DNA of 15,509 bases from AB-629-J13 sp964496365 (GTDB lineage Bacteria; Fidelibacterota; Marinisomatia; Marinisomatales; AB-629-J13): NCBI GenBank assembly GCA_964496365.1, contig CAZBZK010000036.1, forward strand, positions 1-15,509, given 5' to 3'. Of this stretch, positions 1-6,463 are shown one piece after another; position 1 is the first letter of the stretch; each line of letters starts with the position of its first letter. Under the pieces are notes generated by a model. It was given only the letters and a program-made list of their open reading frames with translations, searched no databases and was not told the DNA's origin. A program made the translations under genes and the position numbers.

Positions 1-569
1 TCAATAACAATCCCATTTTCCGCATGCATACAGATCACCGTTCCGTCTTCCCCTGCTTTCCGCATGGCACGAAATAGTGTCCCATCATCTACATAAAGTA
101 CCCCCGGATAAGCCATAAATAATTTGTAGGAAGTAATCCCTTCATCCGCAAGTATTCTCATTTCCGGTACTCGGTTTTCTTCAAGGTCTGTGATAATCAT
201 GTGGAAACCGTAGTCTATCGCCGTCTTCCCTTCTGCCTTTTTGTGCCAAGTTTCCAGTGCTTCCAAGGTGGAATGTCCTTTTGTCTGGATCGCAAAGTCG
301 ATGAGAGTGGTAGTGCCGCCATGTGCTGCTGCCCGGGTTCCTGTTTCAAAATCATCTGCGGAAACCGTACCACCAAAAGGCATATCGAGATGAGTGTGAG
401 GATCTATACCTCCGGGAATAACATATTTATCCTTTGCATCGATGATTCTATCAGCTTCCATATCCAAACTATTTCCGATCAGAGTAATCGTCTCGTTTTC
501 TATAAATACATCCCCGTTATAATCATCTACGGCTGTTATGACCCGACCGTTTTTTATGAGTAATGACAT
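1..569 (-). CDS. Dihydropyrimidinase (hydantoinase), N-terminal part, cut by the window edge
   Basis: Predicted cyclic-amidohydrolase that opens the ring of dihydrouracil or dihydrothymine to the N-carbamoyl-beta-amino acid, the second step of reductive pyrimidine catabolism in the cytoplasm. I translated 189 residues from the ATG at 567..569; the rest lies left of the window. Seen: the metal-binding motif DPHTHLD (His58, His60), a lysine in TSYKLFMAYPG (Lys149) at the place of the carboxylated bridging lysine, and a further metal-ligand histidine in MHAENG (His182). These are hallmarks of the dihydropyrimidinase/hydantoinase branch. An AGGAG ribosome-binding site lies about 9 nt before the start, which fixes it. 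It follows the nucleobase permease by 31 nt in the same direction, so the two are probably cotranscribed. A D-hydantoinase with another substrate cannot be excluded, but the uracil-type permease and the semialdehyde dehydrogenase next to it favour dihydropyrimidines. Confidence 0.93.
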   Translation of the reverse strand, partial: MSLLIKNGRVITAVDDYNGDVFIENETITLIGNSLDMEADRIIDAKDKYVIPGGIDPHTHLDMPFGGTVSADDFETGTRAAAHGGTTTLIDFAIQTKGHSTLEALETWHKKAEGKTAIDYGFHMIITDLEENRVPEMRILADEGITSYKLFMAYPGVLYVDDGTLFRAMRKAGEDGTVICMHAENGIVI

Positions 570-600
570 GTGGTAATTCTCCTATTCAATTAATCCTAAA

Positions 601-1992
601 TTACTTACGTCTCCAGACCATCAGTCCTCGTTCATCATCAGTCCCAGGAATAGTGTTATCTAATACAAGGGCAATAAAAGCACCCACTGCCATTCCGGTA
701 CTTCCCAGGGTATTGATTATGTTTGCCAGCCATTCAGGTTCAAGTGTTATAGGGTTAGAAGCAAAAAATTCCGGCACACTCAATCCCATAAAAAACGCAA
801 AACCAAGAATAAAAAGGTTCCGGGTTGAATTGAGGTCAACAAATTGGAGATTAGATAGTCCCACGGCAGCAATCATACCAAACATAGCACAATACATTCC
901 ACCAACAATTGGACTTGGTATAGTAGTAAAAAGAGCACCAAACTTTGAAACCGTACCTAATAAAATCATGAGGATACCCCCAGTTTGAACCACTCTTCTG
1001 GATCCTACCCGAGTGAGTCCGATGGCACCAATATTTTCGCTGTAGGAAGTGGTACCGTTTCCTGTGCCAAATATTCCTGCAATGAAACATCCGATTCCTT
1101 CAAAAGTAATCCCTCTGTTGATAACCTTTTCATTGGGGACCGGAGCACCGCTGAGGCGGGCACAAGCATAGTAATCTCCTATAGATTCCACCATGGAAGC
1201 GATGTAACCGGCCAGCATCCCCACAAATGCGGCAATCCCAAACTGCGGAATCCCCCACTGTAACGGATACGGCACACGGAACCAAGGTGCATTTCTCAGA
1301 TTTTCCATACTGGTAAAAGAGGGATGTCCCTCAGTGAAAACACCAGTCACCGTTAAAATTGCTGCTGATGTCCAAGCTATAAGAATCGCCAGCAGAATAG
1401 GATAAAGTTCAAACGAACGATGTTTGGACTTGAGATATTGACTGAAAAGAATGATCAGAATAATGGTTAATCCTCCAATGGGCCAGTGGGTTCCTGCCAT
1501 GGGAGCACCAAATTTGAAAAGAGCCAATCCAATCAGGGCAATCGTTGGAGCAATGGTGATAGGACCAACAAAACGAAGAAGTCTGCCCACCAATCCTGTA
1601 GCACCAGTGAAAATCTCCACCAGAGATCCGGTGATTATAGCTCCCTGAATATGCTGCATCCGCACTTCCCAGCCTGAATTATTCAAAGCTGCCATTCCAC
1701 AGATAGCAAGAGTGGGAGCAAGAAAAGAAAAGGTTCCTCCCTGGACGATTGGAAGCCTGTTTCCCCAAGTAGTCTGTAACAATGTGGTTATACCGCTGAC
1801 AAAAAACATGGTTGCAATGAGCCAGCCTTTTTCTACGGGGTCGGTGATTCCTAATGCCGGTGCCAAAAGGAGCGGTATTGCCAATGTGGAACCAAACATA
1901 GTGAGGTAATGCTGCAATCCCAGAACGGTAGTCTCAACCAAAGGTGGTTTATCATCAATACCGTACAAAAGATTATTGTTCTTGTTAACCAA
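601..1992 (-). CDS. NCS2/NAT family nucleobase permease, SLC23-like
   Basis: A 463-residue polytopic inner-membrane transporter that should import a nucleobase (uracil, thymine or xanthine) with a cation. Seen: the TM1 motif QHYLTMFG (27-34), the TM3 segment SFLAPTLAI (89-97), Glu269 in ESIGDYYACARLSGAP on TM8, and the NAT signature ENIGAIGLTR (319-328), which fits [QEP]-N-x-G-x4-T-[RKG]. Stretches such as GLSNLQFVD and TRVGSRRVVQ are nearly those of animal SLC23 (SVCT) proteins, but the first signature residue is Glu, as in UraA-type nucleobase carriers, not the Pro of ascorbate carriers. The start is TTG: an in-frame stop lies 15 nt upstream, no ATG occurs before the TM1 motif, and a GGA-type site precedes it. 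It sits 45 nt after the semialdehyde dehydrogenase and 31 nt before dihydropyrimidinase, which supports a role in pyrimidine uptake. Substrate is inferred. Confidence 0.93.
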   Translation of the reverse strand: MVNKNNNLLYGIDDKPPLVETTVLGLQHYLTMFGSTLAIPLLLAPALGITDPVEKGWLIATMFFVSGITTLLQTTWGNRLPIVQGGTFSFLAPTLAICGMAALNNSGWEVRMQHIQGAIITGSLVEIFTGATGLVGRLLRFVGPITIAPTIALIGLALFKFGAPMAGTHWPIGGLTIILIILFSQYLKSKHRSFELYPILLAILIAWTSAAILTVTGVFTEGHPSFTSMENLRNAPWFRVPYPLQWGIPQFGIAAFVGMLAGYIASMVESIGDYYACARLSGAPVPNEKVINRGITFEGIGCFIAGIFGTGNGTTSYSENIGAIGLTRVGSRRVVQTGGILMILLGTVSKFGALFTTIPSPIVGGMYCAMFGMIAAVGLSNLQFVDLNSTRNLFILGFAFFMGLSVPEFFASNPITLEPEWLANIINTLGSTGMAVGAFIALVLDNTIPGTDDERGLMVWRRK

Positions 1993-2037
1993 GATTAATT
2001 TCCGGATTTAATAGAAAAAACATAAGGGATAAATTAT

Positions 2038-3492
2038 TCAAGACATCCAGTTTGTTTTGGCTTCAGGATTCCACTTGGTTGTGGTTTTTTTCAGCTTGGT
2101 CCAAAATTCTATGGAGCTTTTCCCCGTAATATCTCCTGTACCAAATTTGGATTCATTCCAACCACCAAAAGAAAACGGTTCCCTTGGAACAGGAACACCA
2201 ATATTAACACCGATCATACCAGCACTTGCCCGTTCAGTCACATAATTTGCGAGACCTCCTGATTGAGTGAAAACTGATGCAGCGTTACCATAAGGAGATT
2301 TGTTTTCAATGCTTAGGGCTTCGTCCACGGTATCTGCTCTCAAGATTGCAAGTACAGGACCAAACACTTCTTCTTTGGCAATTTTCATATCAGGCATAAC
2401 ATGATCAATGACTGTTGGTCCCACATAATAACCCTCTTCTTTTCCCTCAACAATAGGATTACGACCATCAACAAGAATTCTTGCACCTTCTGTTTCTGCT
2501 TCGGTTATGTAACTCTCAATGCGTTCCTTTGCCTGTTTCGAAATGACAGCACCGAGATTCTCACCCGGAATTATTTTTCTTGCTTCTTTACAGAGTTTGC
2601 TTATGATGGAATCCACCTCTCCAACTGCCACCATCGCCGATGCTGCCATACATCTCTGTCCTGCACAGCCCGTCATGGAGGCGGCGACATTGTTTGCAGT
2701 CATTTCTTCATTTGCGTCAGGAAGAACAATTAGATGGTTTTTGGCTCCTCCCAGACATAATACCCGTTTGTAATTTGAGGTAGCTCTCCGGTAAACAATT
2801 TTTGCAACACGGGTAGATCCCACGAAGCTAACAGCGTCAATTCTAGGATGATCGCAAATGGCTTCCACGGTTTCTACACCACCATGAACTACATTTAATA
2901 CCCCTTCCGGTAATCCTGCTTCTGCTAACAATTCTGTAATTCTGTTACTGCTTAAGGGCACCAGTTCCGAGGGTTTTAGGATCATGGTATTTCCCAGTGT
3001 AATCGCATTGGGAATTGTCCAGTTGGGAACCATATTGGGGAAATTAAAAGGTGTTATACATGCCACTACACCAATTGAATTTCTTACTGAACGGCACTCT
3101 ACACCCGAGCTGACTTCTTCTATTTCTCCCACACAAAGTTGAGGAAGTGAAGTAGCGAACTCGGCCATCTCAATGGAAACACTTACCTCTGCTCTGGATT
3201 CATCTAATGTTTTTCCGTTTTCATCTGAGATCAAGCCAGCCAGTTCTTCAAAATTTTTTTCCAAAAGATTACGATAGCGATAAAAAATTTGGGCTCTTTC
3301 CTTTATAGGCAACACCGACCAACCGGGGAATGCTTTCGTTGCCCCAGCCACAGCCTCGTCTATCACTTCAGATGATGAAAGAGGAACCCGAGAGATGATT
3401 TGCCCATTCAGTGGGCTAAAAATATCCAAAAATTTACCGTTTGGGGTAGAAAATTTACCGTTGATAACATTAGAGGTGGTGGCGTATTTCAT
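2038..3492 (-). CDS. mmsA: CoA-acylating (methyl)malonate-semialdehyde dehydrogenase
   Basis: A 484-residue ALDH6-type enzyme: malonate semialdehyde + CoA + NAD+ gives acetyl-CoA + CO2; methylmalonate semialdehyde gives propionyl-CoA. Seen: N-terminal NVINGKF, nucleotide-binding ITPFNFPNMVPNW (146-158) and FVGSTRVA, GAKNH (249-253), and the catalytic cysteine in GCAGQRCMA (Cys281). The general-base Glu of ordinary aldehyde dehydrogenases (ELGG) is replaced (CLGG), as expected for CoA-dependent members. The reading frame is open to an ATG at 3549, but I choose the ATG at 3490..3492: the family starts near there, and the upstream codons overlap a TATAAT-like box. Uracil breakdown via beta-alanine ends in malonate semialdehyde and thymine breakdown in methylmalonate semialdehyde, so the enzyme fits the downstream permease and dihydropyrimidinase. 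A role in valine or inositol catabolism is the alternative. It is the first gene of this unit. Confidence 0.93.
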   Translation of the reverse strand: MKYATTSNVINGKFSTPNGKFLDIFSPLNGQIISRVPLSSSEVIDEAVAGATKAFPGWSVLPIKERAQIFYRYRNLLEKNFEELAGLISDENGKTLDESRAEVSVSIEMAEFATSLPQLCVGEIEEVSSGVECRSVRNSIGVVACITPFNFPNMVPNWTIPNAITLGNTMILKPSELVPLSSNRITELLAEAGLPEGVLNVVHGGVETVEAICDHPRIDAVSFVGSTRVAKIVYRRATSNYKRVLCLGGAKNHLIVLPDANEEMTANNVAASMTGCAGQRCMAASAMVAVGEVDSIISKLCKEARKIIPGENLGAVISKQAKERIESYITEAETEGARILVDGRNPIVEGKEEGYYVGPTVIDHVMPDMKIAKEEVFGPVLAILRADTVDEALSIENKSPYGNAASVFTQSGGLANYVTERASAGMIGVNIGVPVPREPFSFGGWNESKFGTGDITGKSSIEFWTKLKKTTTKWNPEAKTNWMS

Positions 3493-3548
3493 TGATATAT
3501 TTTCATGATTACTTTGTGATATTAACTCTAATTCAAGCGTTAAAATCA

Positions 3549-3554
3549 ATTATA
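3549..3554 (-). promoter_or_regulatory. Candidate -10 box (TATAAT) for the pyrimidine catabolism unit
   Basis: A perfect TATAAT on the minus strand, 57 nt upstream of the chosen dehydrogenase start. No good -35 lies at 16-18 nt; the nearest TTGAAA (3567..3572) leaves a spacer of only 12 nt. The box could work with an activator or be chance in AT-rich DNA. Confidence 0.3.
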
Positions 3555-3585
3555 CAATCGCTTATTTTTCAAAAAATAGGGTGGT

Positions 3586-3638
3586 TTTTCCTTTCAAAAC
3601 TTTCCTGTAAAACAAGAAATCAAAATATGAAAGGAAAA
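3586..3638. repeat. Perfect 11-bp inverted repeat, possible operator
   Basis: TTTTCCTTTCA at 3586..3596 is the exact reverse complement of TGAAAGGAAAA at 3628..3638, with 31 nt between. A third, imperfect half-site on the pyrimidine side (TTTTTTCCCTTTC, 3647..3659) can also pair with the second arm. It lies about 95-165 bp upstream of the dehydrogenase start, just above the TATAAT box, where a regulator of the pyrimidine unit could bind. The arms are homopurine/homopyrimidine, so a chance origin is possible. Confidence 0.4.
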
Positions 3639-3684
3639 TTTATTGATTTTTTCCCTTTCGCTACCAAAATTACCCCATCCAAAA

Positions 3685-3927
3685 CTAATTTACAAGAACT
3701 AAGGATTGAATTTTTGACACTTGTATTGACTCATAAATTATGTAACCTCGTTGATTTTTAATATCATCGTTGCCTCTTAAAAATGTAACCGTAAAAAAGG
3801 CTCTGTCAAATCCAAAATGTTCTGTAAAACTGTTTAAAGCAATTGACAAAAACTCATTATTAAACAACTTGAGAGGTGTCATGTTTTGTGGCTGTTTTGG
3901 GACTTTACCCTTTGTTAATACACCCAT
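3685..3927 (-). CDS. Small hypothetical ORF, doubtful
   Basis: I do not recognise this 80-residue frame. From an inner Met (MTPLKLFNNEFLS) it reads as a plausible mixed soluble protein, with FFTVTFLRGNDDI in the middle, and it fills the only large gap on the coding strand. Against it: no Shine-Dalgarno sequence precedes either Met, no motif or membrane segment is visible, and a 64-residue frame lies opposite (3770..3964, plus), as often happens in non-coding AT-rich DNA. It may be a real small gene, a decayed gene remnant or chance. Confidence 0.25.
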   Translation of the reverse strand: MGVLTKGKVPKQPQNMTPLKLFNNEFLSIALNSFTEHFGFDRAFFTVTFLRGNDDIKNQRGYIIYESIQVSKIQSLVLVN

Positions 3928-3930
3928 AAT

Positions 3931-3951
3931 AAAAAGACCAAGATATTCCTG
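3931..3951 (-). terminator. Weak candidate terminator after the symporter
   Basis: On the minus strand, CAGGA-ATA-TCTTG can form a 5-bp hairpin with one G-T pair, followed by GTC and a run of five T. It starts 14 nt after the symporter stop codon. The stem is short, so termination here is only possible. Confidence 0.25.
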
Positions 3952-3964
3952 TTCCAGTAAGTAA

Positions 3965-5881
3965 TTATAATAATCCCTGTTTTTCTGCTTCCAGCTTTAC
4001 GGGTCCCCAAAATCCAATGGGACGGGACATAACATAGTAAGCCACTAAATGATCCATATTCTCTGGTTTGGTAGCGAATGTAACCGGAAGATAAATAAGT
4101 GCATTCAAAACGATCAACGTCCAGAACTGAAGATAATCGGGAAGTTCCGGAAAAAGTCCAAAACTGGGAAGGACCCACACAATGAGCCAACTTAAACCCA
4201 GATTAGCAATCCATGCGGAAAGATATCCCCAGGAATTGAATCTCCACCAAATAACCTGTAAAATATTGGGAAGCCATACTCCTGCAGCCATAATCCATAA
4301 TGCAAATATTAACCAGGAAGTAATTTCTTCACCAATAATCATTCCAAATAAAAATGAACCCAGCAAAAGAACAAAAGTTGCAACTCTACCTACGAACACT
4401 AATGTTTCTTCACTGGCATTTGGATTTATATAATGATGGTAAAAATCCCGTGTGGCGTACATGGCACCTAAATTCAGATGTGTAGAAACGGTGGAAAGGT
4501 GGATGGCCAAAATTCCTGCGAAAAGGAAACCAACCAATCCAACAGGAAGATATTCAAAGCCAACACGATACCAAGCCATTTCATAATCACCGCTATGACC
4601 TATTTCCGGAAAAATGACAAAAAATCCAAGAATTGCTGCTGCCCAAATTGAATTTCTCACCAAAACCAATGCAGAACCTGCCCAAATACTATACGATGCA
4701 TCTCTCACAGATTTTGCAGACTGGATCCGCTGTGCTTCCGGATACCAGTCAATGGACGTACCCATTCCAAACCCACCAATGAGAGCTATAATCATCATCG
4801 TCACAAACCACGCCACAGGAAATTGCCCTTCAAACATCCCGGTAAAACTGAACATATTCAATCTCCATGATTGTCCGTCAAAATGGTTTACAGATACGGA
4901 TTCCCATGACTGTCCATCATCAATGGAATAATCTATATTCACATGTTTTCCCGTGTGCCCCTTTGTCCAAACAATTTGATATCCATGTCCACCGTTTAAA
5001 ATGTCTCCCGAACCAGGGAAAAAGATTTCCAGTTTATCACCACTAGTTTTTGTCTTTATGTAAGTTCTGACTTTTTCTTCCGTTTTTTTTACATCTTTTT
5101 TAGTAACAGAGTTTGAAATATGAAACGGATGACTAACTGCTAAAACTTTCCCTGTTTTTGGTTGAGAAAGACGAACAAGAGCGGATGTATTAATGTCCGG
5201 TGGTTTCCATTCACAGGTGCTGTTATAGTCATATAATCTGGAAATAATTTGACCCGGACCTCCAGCTGCAATTACTCCCCAAACCGACACAATAATAATG
5301 ATGAGAAATGCAATAACTCCTTGTTGAAAATCTGCCATGACAACACCCCAATATCCTGAAAGCAATACATAAACTGCTCCAATGGTTGTAAACACAACTA
5401 ATCCCATCCATAAGTCCCAACCAAAGATCATATTGCATATTTTTCCCATAGCAATACCAACCCAACCTAAAATAAACATATTCATAAATGTTTGCCACCC
5501 TGCAAGCCATCCTCTAAGCATCTCAGATCCTAATCCTCCAAAACGAAGGCTTTGCCATTCAGCTTGGCTAAATGCTAATGACCTTCGGAAAATTCGGGTA
5601 GAAATAAAAGCACTCACAGCGCACCATGCTGAAAAAAATGCATACCATAATCCCGTGAACCCATATTTATACACAACTCCTGCTACCCAAATGGGAGTGT
5701 CTGTTGCTGTGTGGGTTGCATAAACAGAGGAAGCAGGGAGCCACCACGGGAGACCTCTTCCAGCAAGGAAAAAATCCGATTGAGACCGTTTTCCCAATCT
5801 GTAAAAATAAGCACCGAAAAACACCATCAGTAAAATAAAAAGGGTTATCCAAAGCCAATCAAGGAATTCAAATTGAATCAT
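3965..5881 (-). CDS. Sodium:solute symporter (SSS family) with an Ig-like domain inserted in a loop
   Basis: A 638-residue inner-membrane Na+-coupled carrier of the SSS/SLC5 fold. Seen: TM1 at about 8-27; the family stretch DFFLAGRGLPWWLPASS (36-52); LLSGYWGVVMADFQQG (173-188); and LSTVSTHLN (462-470), in the helix that supplies the Na+ site in this family. Between the hydrophobic segments at about 188-207 and 353-372 lies a soluble insert of roughly 130 residues (about 222-350), with LNGGHGYQIVW and then NIDYSIDDGQSWESVSV, resembling bacterial Ig-like beta-sandwiches with an 'NGGE ... IxYSxDxGxxW' pattern. Such an insert is not usual for the family. The start overlaps the 47-residue gene by 4 nt (ATGA), so translation is coupled. 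The mannosidases upstream suggest a mannose-type sugar, but the substrate cannot be read from the sequence. Confidence 0.9.
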   Translation of the reverse strand: MIQFEFLDWLWITLFILLMVFFGAYFYRLGKRSQSDFFLAGRGLPWWLPASSVYATHTATDTPIWVAGVVYKYGFTGLWYAFFSAWCAVSAFISTRIFRRSLAFSQAEWQSLRFGGLGSEMLRGWLAGWQTFMNMFILGWVGIAMGKICNMIFGWDLWMGLVVFTTIGAVYVLLSGYWGVVMADFQQGVIAFLIIIIVSVWGVIAAGGPGQIISRLYDYNSTCEWKPPDINTSALVRLSQPKTGKVLAVSHPFHISNSVTKKDVKKTEEKVRTYIKTKTSGDKLEIFFPGSGDILNGGHGYQIVWTKGHTGKHVNIDYSIDDGQSWESVSVNHFDGQSWRLNMFSFTGMFEGQFPVAWFVTMMIIALIGGFGMGTSIDWYPEAQRIQSAKSVRDASYSIWAGSALVLVRNSIWAAAILGFFVIFPEIGHSGDYEMAWYRVGFEYLPVGLVGFLFAGILAIHLSTVSTHLNLGAMYATRDFYHHYINPNASEETLVFVGRVATFVLLLGSFLFGMIIGEEITSWLIFALWIMAAGVWLPNILQVIWWRFNSWGYLSAWIANLGLSWLIVWVLPSFGLFPELPDYLQFWTLIVLNALIYLPVTFATKPENMDHLVAYYVMSRPIGFWGPVKLEAEKQGLL

Positions 5882-6021
5882 TTTATTTGTTTTTTATTGA
5901 AGTAGCGGATTAGCATTAAGGTCAATACAAACGACAAAGCAAGGATAAGTCCCGGGATGATTATCCCCAAAATAGGGTGACCGATTCTCTGGGTGGTTTG
6001 CAGAAGAACTAAATCAATCAT
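5878..6021 (-). CDS. 47-residue single-pass membrane protein
   Basis: A tiny protein with one strong hydrophobic helix (about 15-39, HPILGIIIPGLILALS onward) and a basic tail (RYFNKKQIK). The frame is open further up, but the ATG at 6019..6021 is preferred because AAAGGA lies 8 nt before it, inside the end of the 39-residue gene. It overlaps that gene by 8 nt and the symporter by 4 nt. I know no named family. The tight coupling suggests a small accessory subunit of the symporter, in the manner of the small partners known for some SSS carriers. That role is inference. Confidence 0.7.
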   Translation of the reverse strand: MIDLVLLQTTQRIGHPILGIIIPGLILALSFVLTLMLIRYFNKKQIK

Positions 6022-6133
6022 CGGTCCGATCCTTTTGCTTCCTCTTGTAGTAAATGTAAGCAAAGATCATCCCTGCAAAAGATGCAGCGTAAGCGATGGT
6101 CATTCCAATAACGACAGCAAGCCCCTTACTCAT
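6014..6133 (-). CDS. 39-residue single-pass membrane protein
   Basis: A very short gene found by reading the strand between its neighbours. The product begins MSKGLAVVIGMTIAYA, has one hydrophobic helix at about 5-28, then a charged tail (YYKRKQKDRTDD). Its ATG overlaps the stop of the 98-residue gene by 4 nt (ATGA), and its end overlaps the 47-residue gene by 8 nt. Both overlaps sit in good translational-coupling geometry, which is the main evidence that it is real. No family recognised; probably a partner of the symporter or of the other small proteins. Confidence 0.65.
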   Translation of the reverse strand: MSKGLAVVIGMTIAYAASFAGMIFAYIYYKRKQKDRTDD

Positions 6134-6426
6134 TTTTCCGCATCCCATTTTTGAATTTCATCCAATTTTAAAAGGTAGTCTTTTTGTTTTTTTTCGTATT
6201 TTGTGGATATGACTTTTAATTTGGGATCAATCACCCAAAACATGAGCAAAGATAAAACGATTCCTATTCCCAATAAAATAAATCCAACTGGTATAAATAA
6301 AAATGCCAATGCTGTTCCAATCATGAGAAAAATATAGGAAAACGACGAAAGGAGAATCGATATATAATCCTCCTTCTTCCATTCATCAGCTGTTTCGGGG
6401 GTCCAATTACGGTTTATAAATCTCAT
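6130..6426 (-). CDS. 98-residue membrane protein with two helices
   Basis: A hypothetical inner-membrane protein. A short polar N-terminus (NRNWTPETADEWKKEDY) leads into two hydrophobic segments, about 22-45 and 46-66, then a Lys/Glu-rich tail (67-98) that may form a helix or coiled coil. The size and two-helix layout recall the small subunits paired with some sodium:solute symporters (DUF485- or DUF4212-type), but I see no clear motif of either. It starts 37 nt after the GH92 stop and overlaps the 39-residue gene by 4 nt. No clear Shine-Dalgarno sequence precedes its ATG; the leader is AT-rich (ATATAATAA). Confidence 0.8.
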   Translation of the reverse strand: MRFINRNWTPETADEWKKEDYISILLSSFSYIFLMIGTALAFLFIPVGFILLGIGIVLSLLMFWVIDPKLKVISTKYEKKQKDYLLKLDEIQKWDAEK

Positions 6427-6463
6427 TTATTATATCAATCGAGTTGGAAGTTTAGGAAAAAAA

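Larger units (their letters stand above)
3493..3964. other. 472-nt intergenic region between the symporter and pyrimidine units
   Basis: This is the largest gap inside the window. It holds the 3' end of the symporter unit, a doubtful small minus-strand ORF (3685..3927), and an AT-rich control region before the semialdehyde dehydrogenase with a perfect inverted repeat at 3586..3596 and 3628..3638 and a TATAAT box at 3549..3554. No RNA gene or insertion-sequence end was recognised. Confidence 0.6.

Noticed and set aside
563..1263. Plus-strand ORFs of 141 and 92 residues opposite the permease
   Set aside because: Shadows of a well-supported membrane protein gene; no start signals or family features.
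2401..2773. Plus-strand ORFs of 110 and 84 residues opposite the dehydrogenase
   Set aside because: They overlap each other and a strongly conserved enzyme gene; composition is that of antisense reading.
3493..3549. Longer N-terminus for the semialdehyde dehydrogenase (19 extra residues)
   Set aside because: The extra residues do not look like the family's start, and they overlap a TATAAT-like promoter box.
3770..3964. Plus-strand 64-residue ORF in the intergenic region
   Set aside because: It would converge on the symporter end, has no ribosome-binding site and ends in the terminator-like area.
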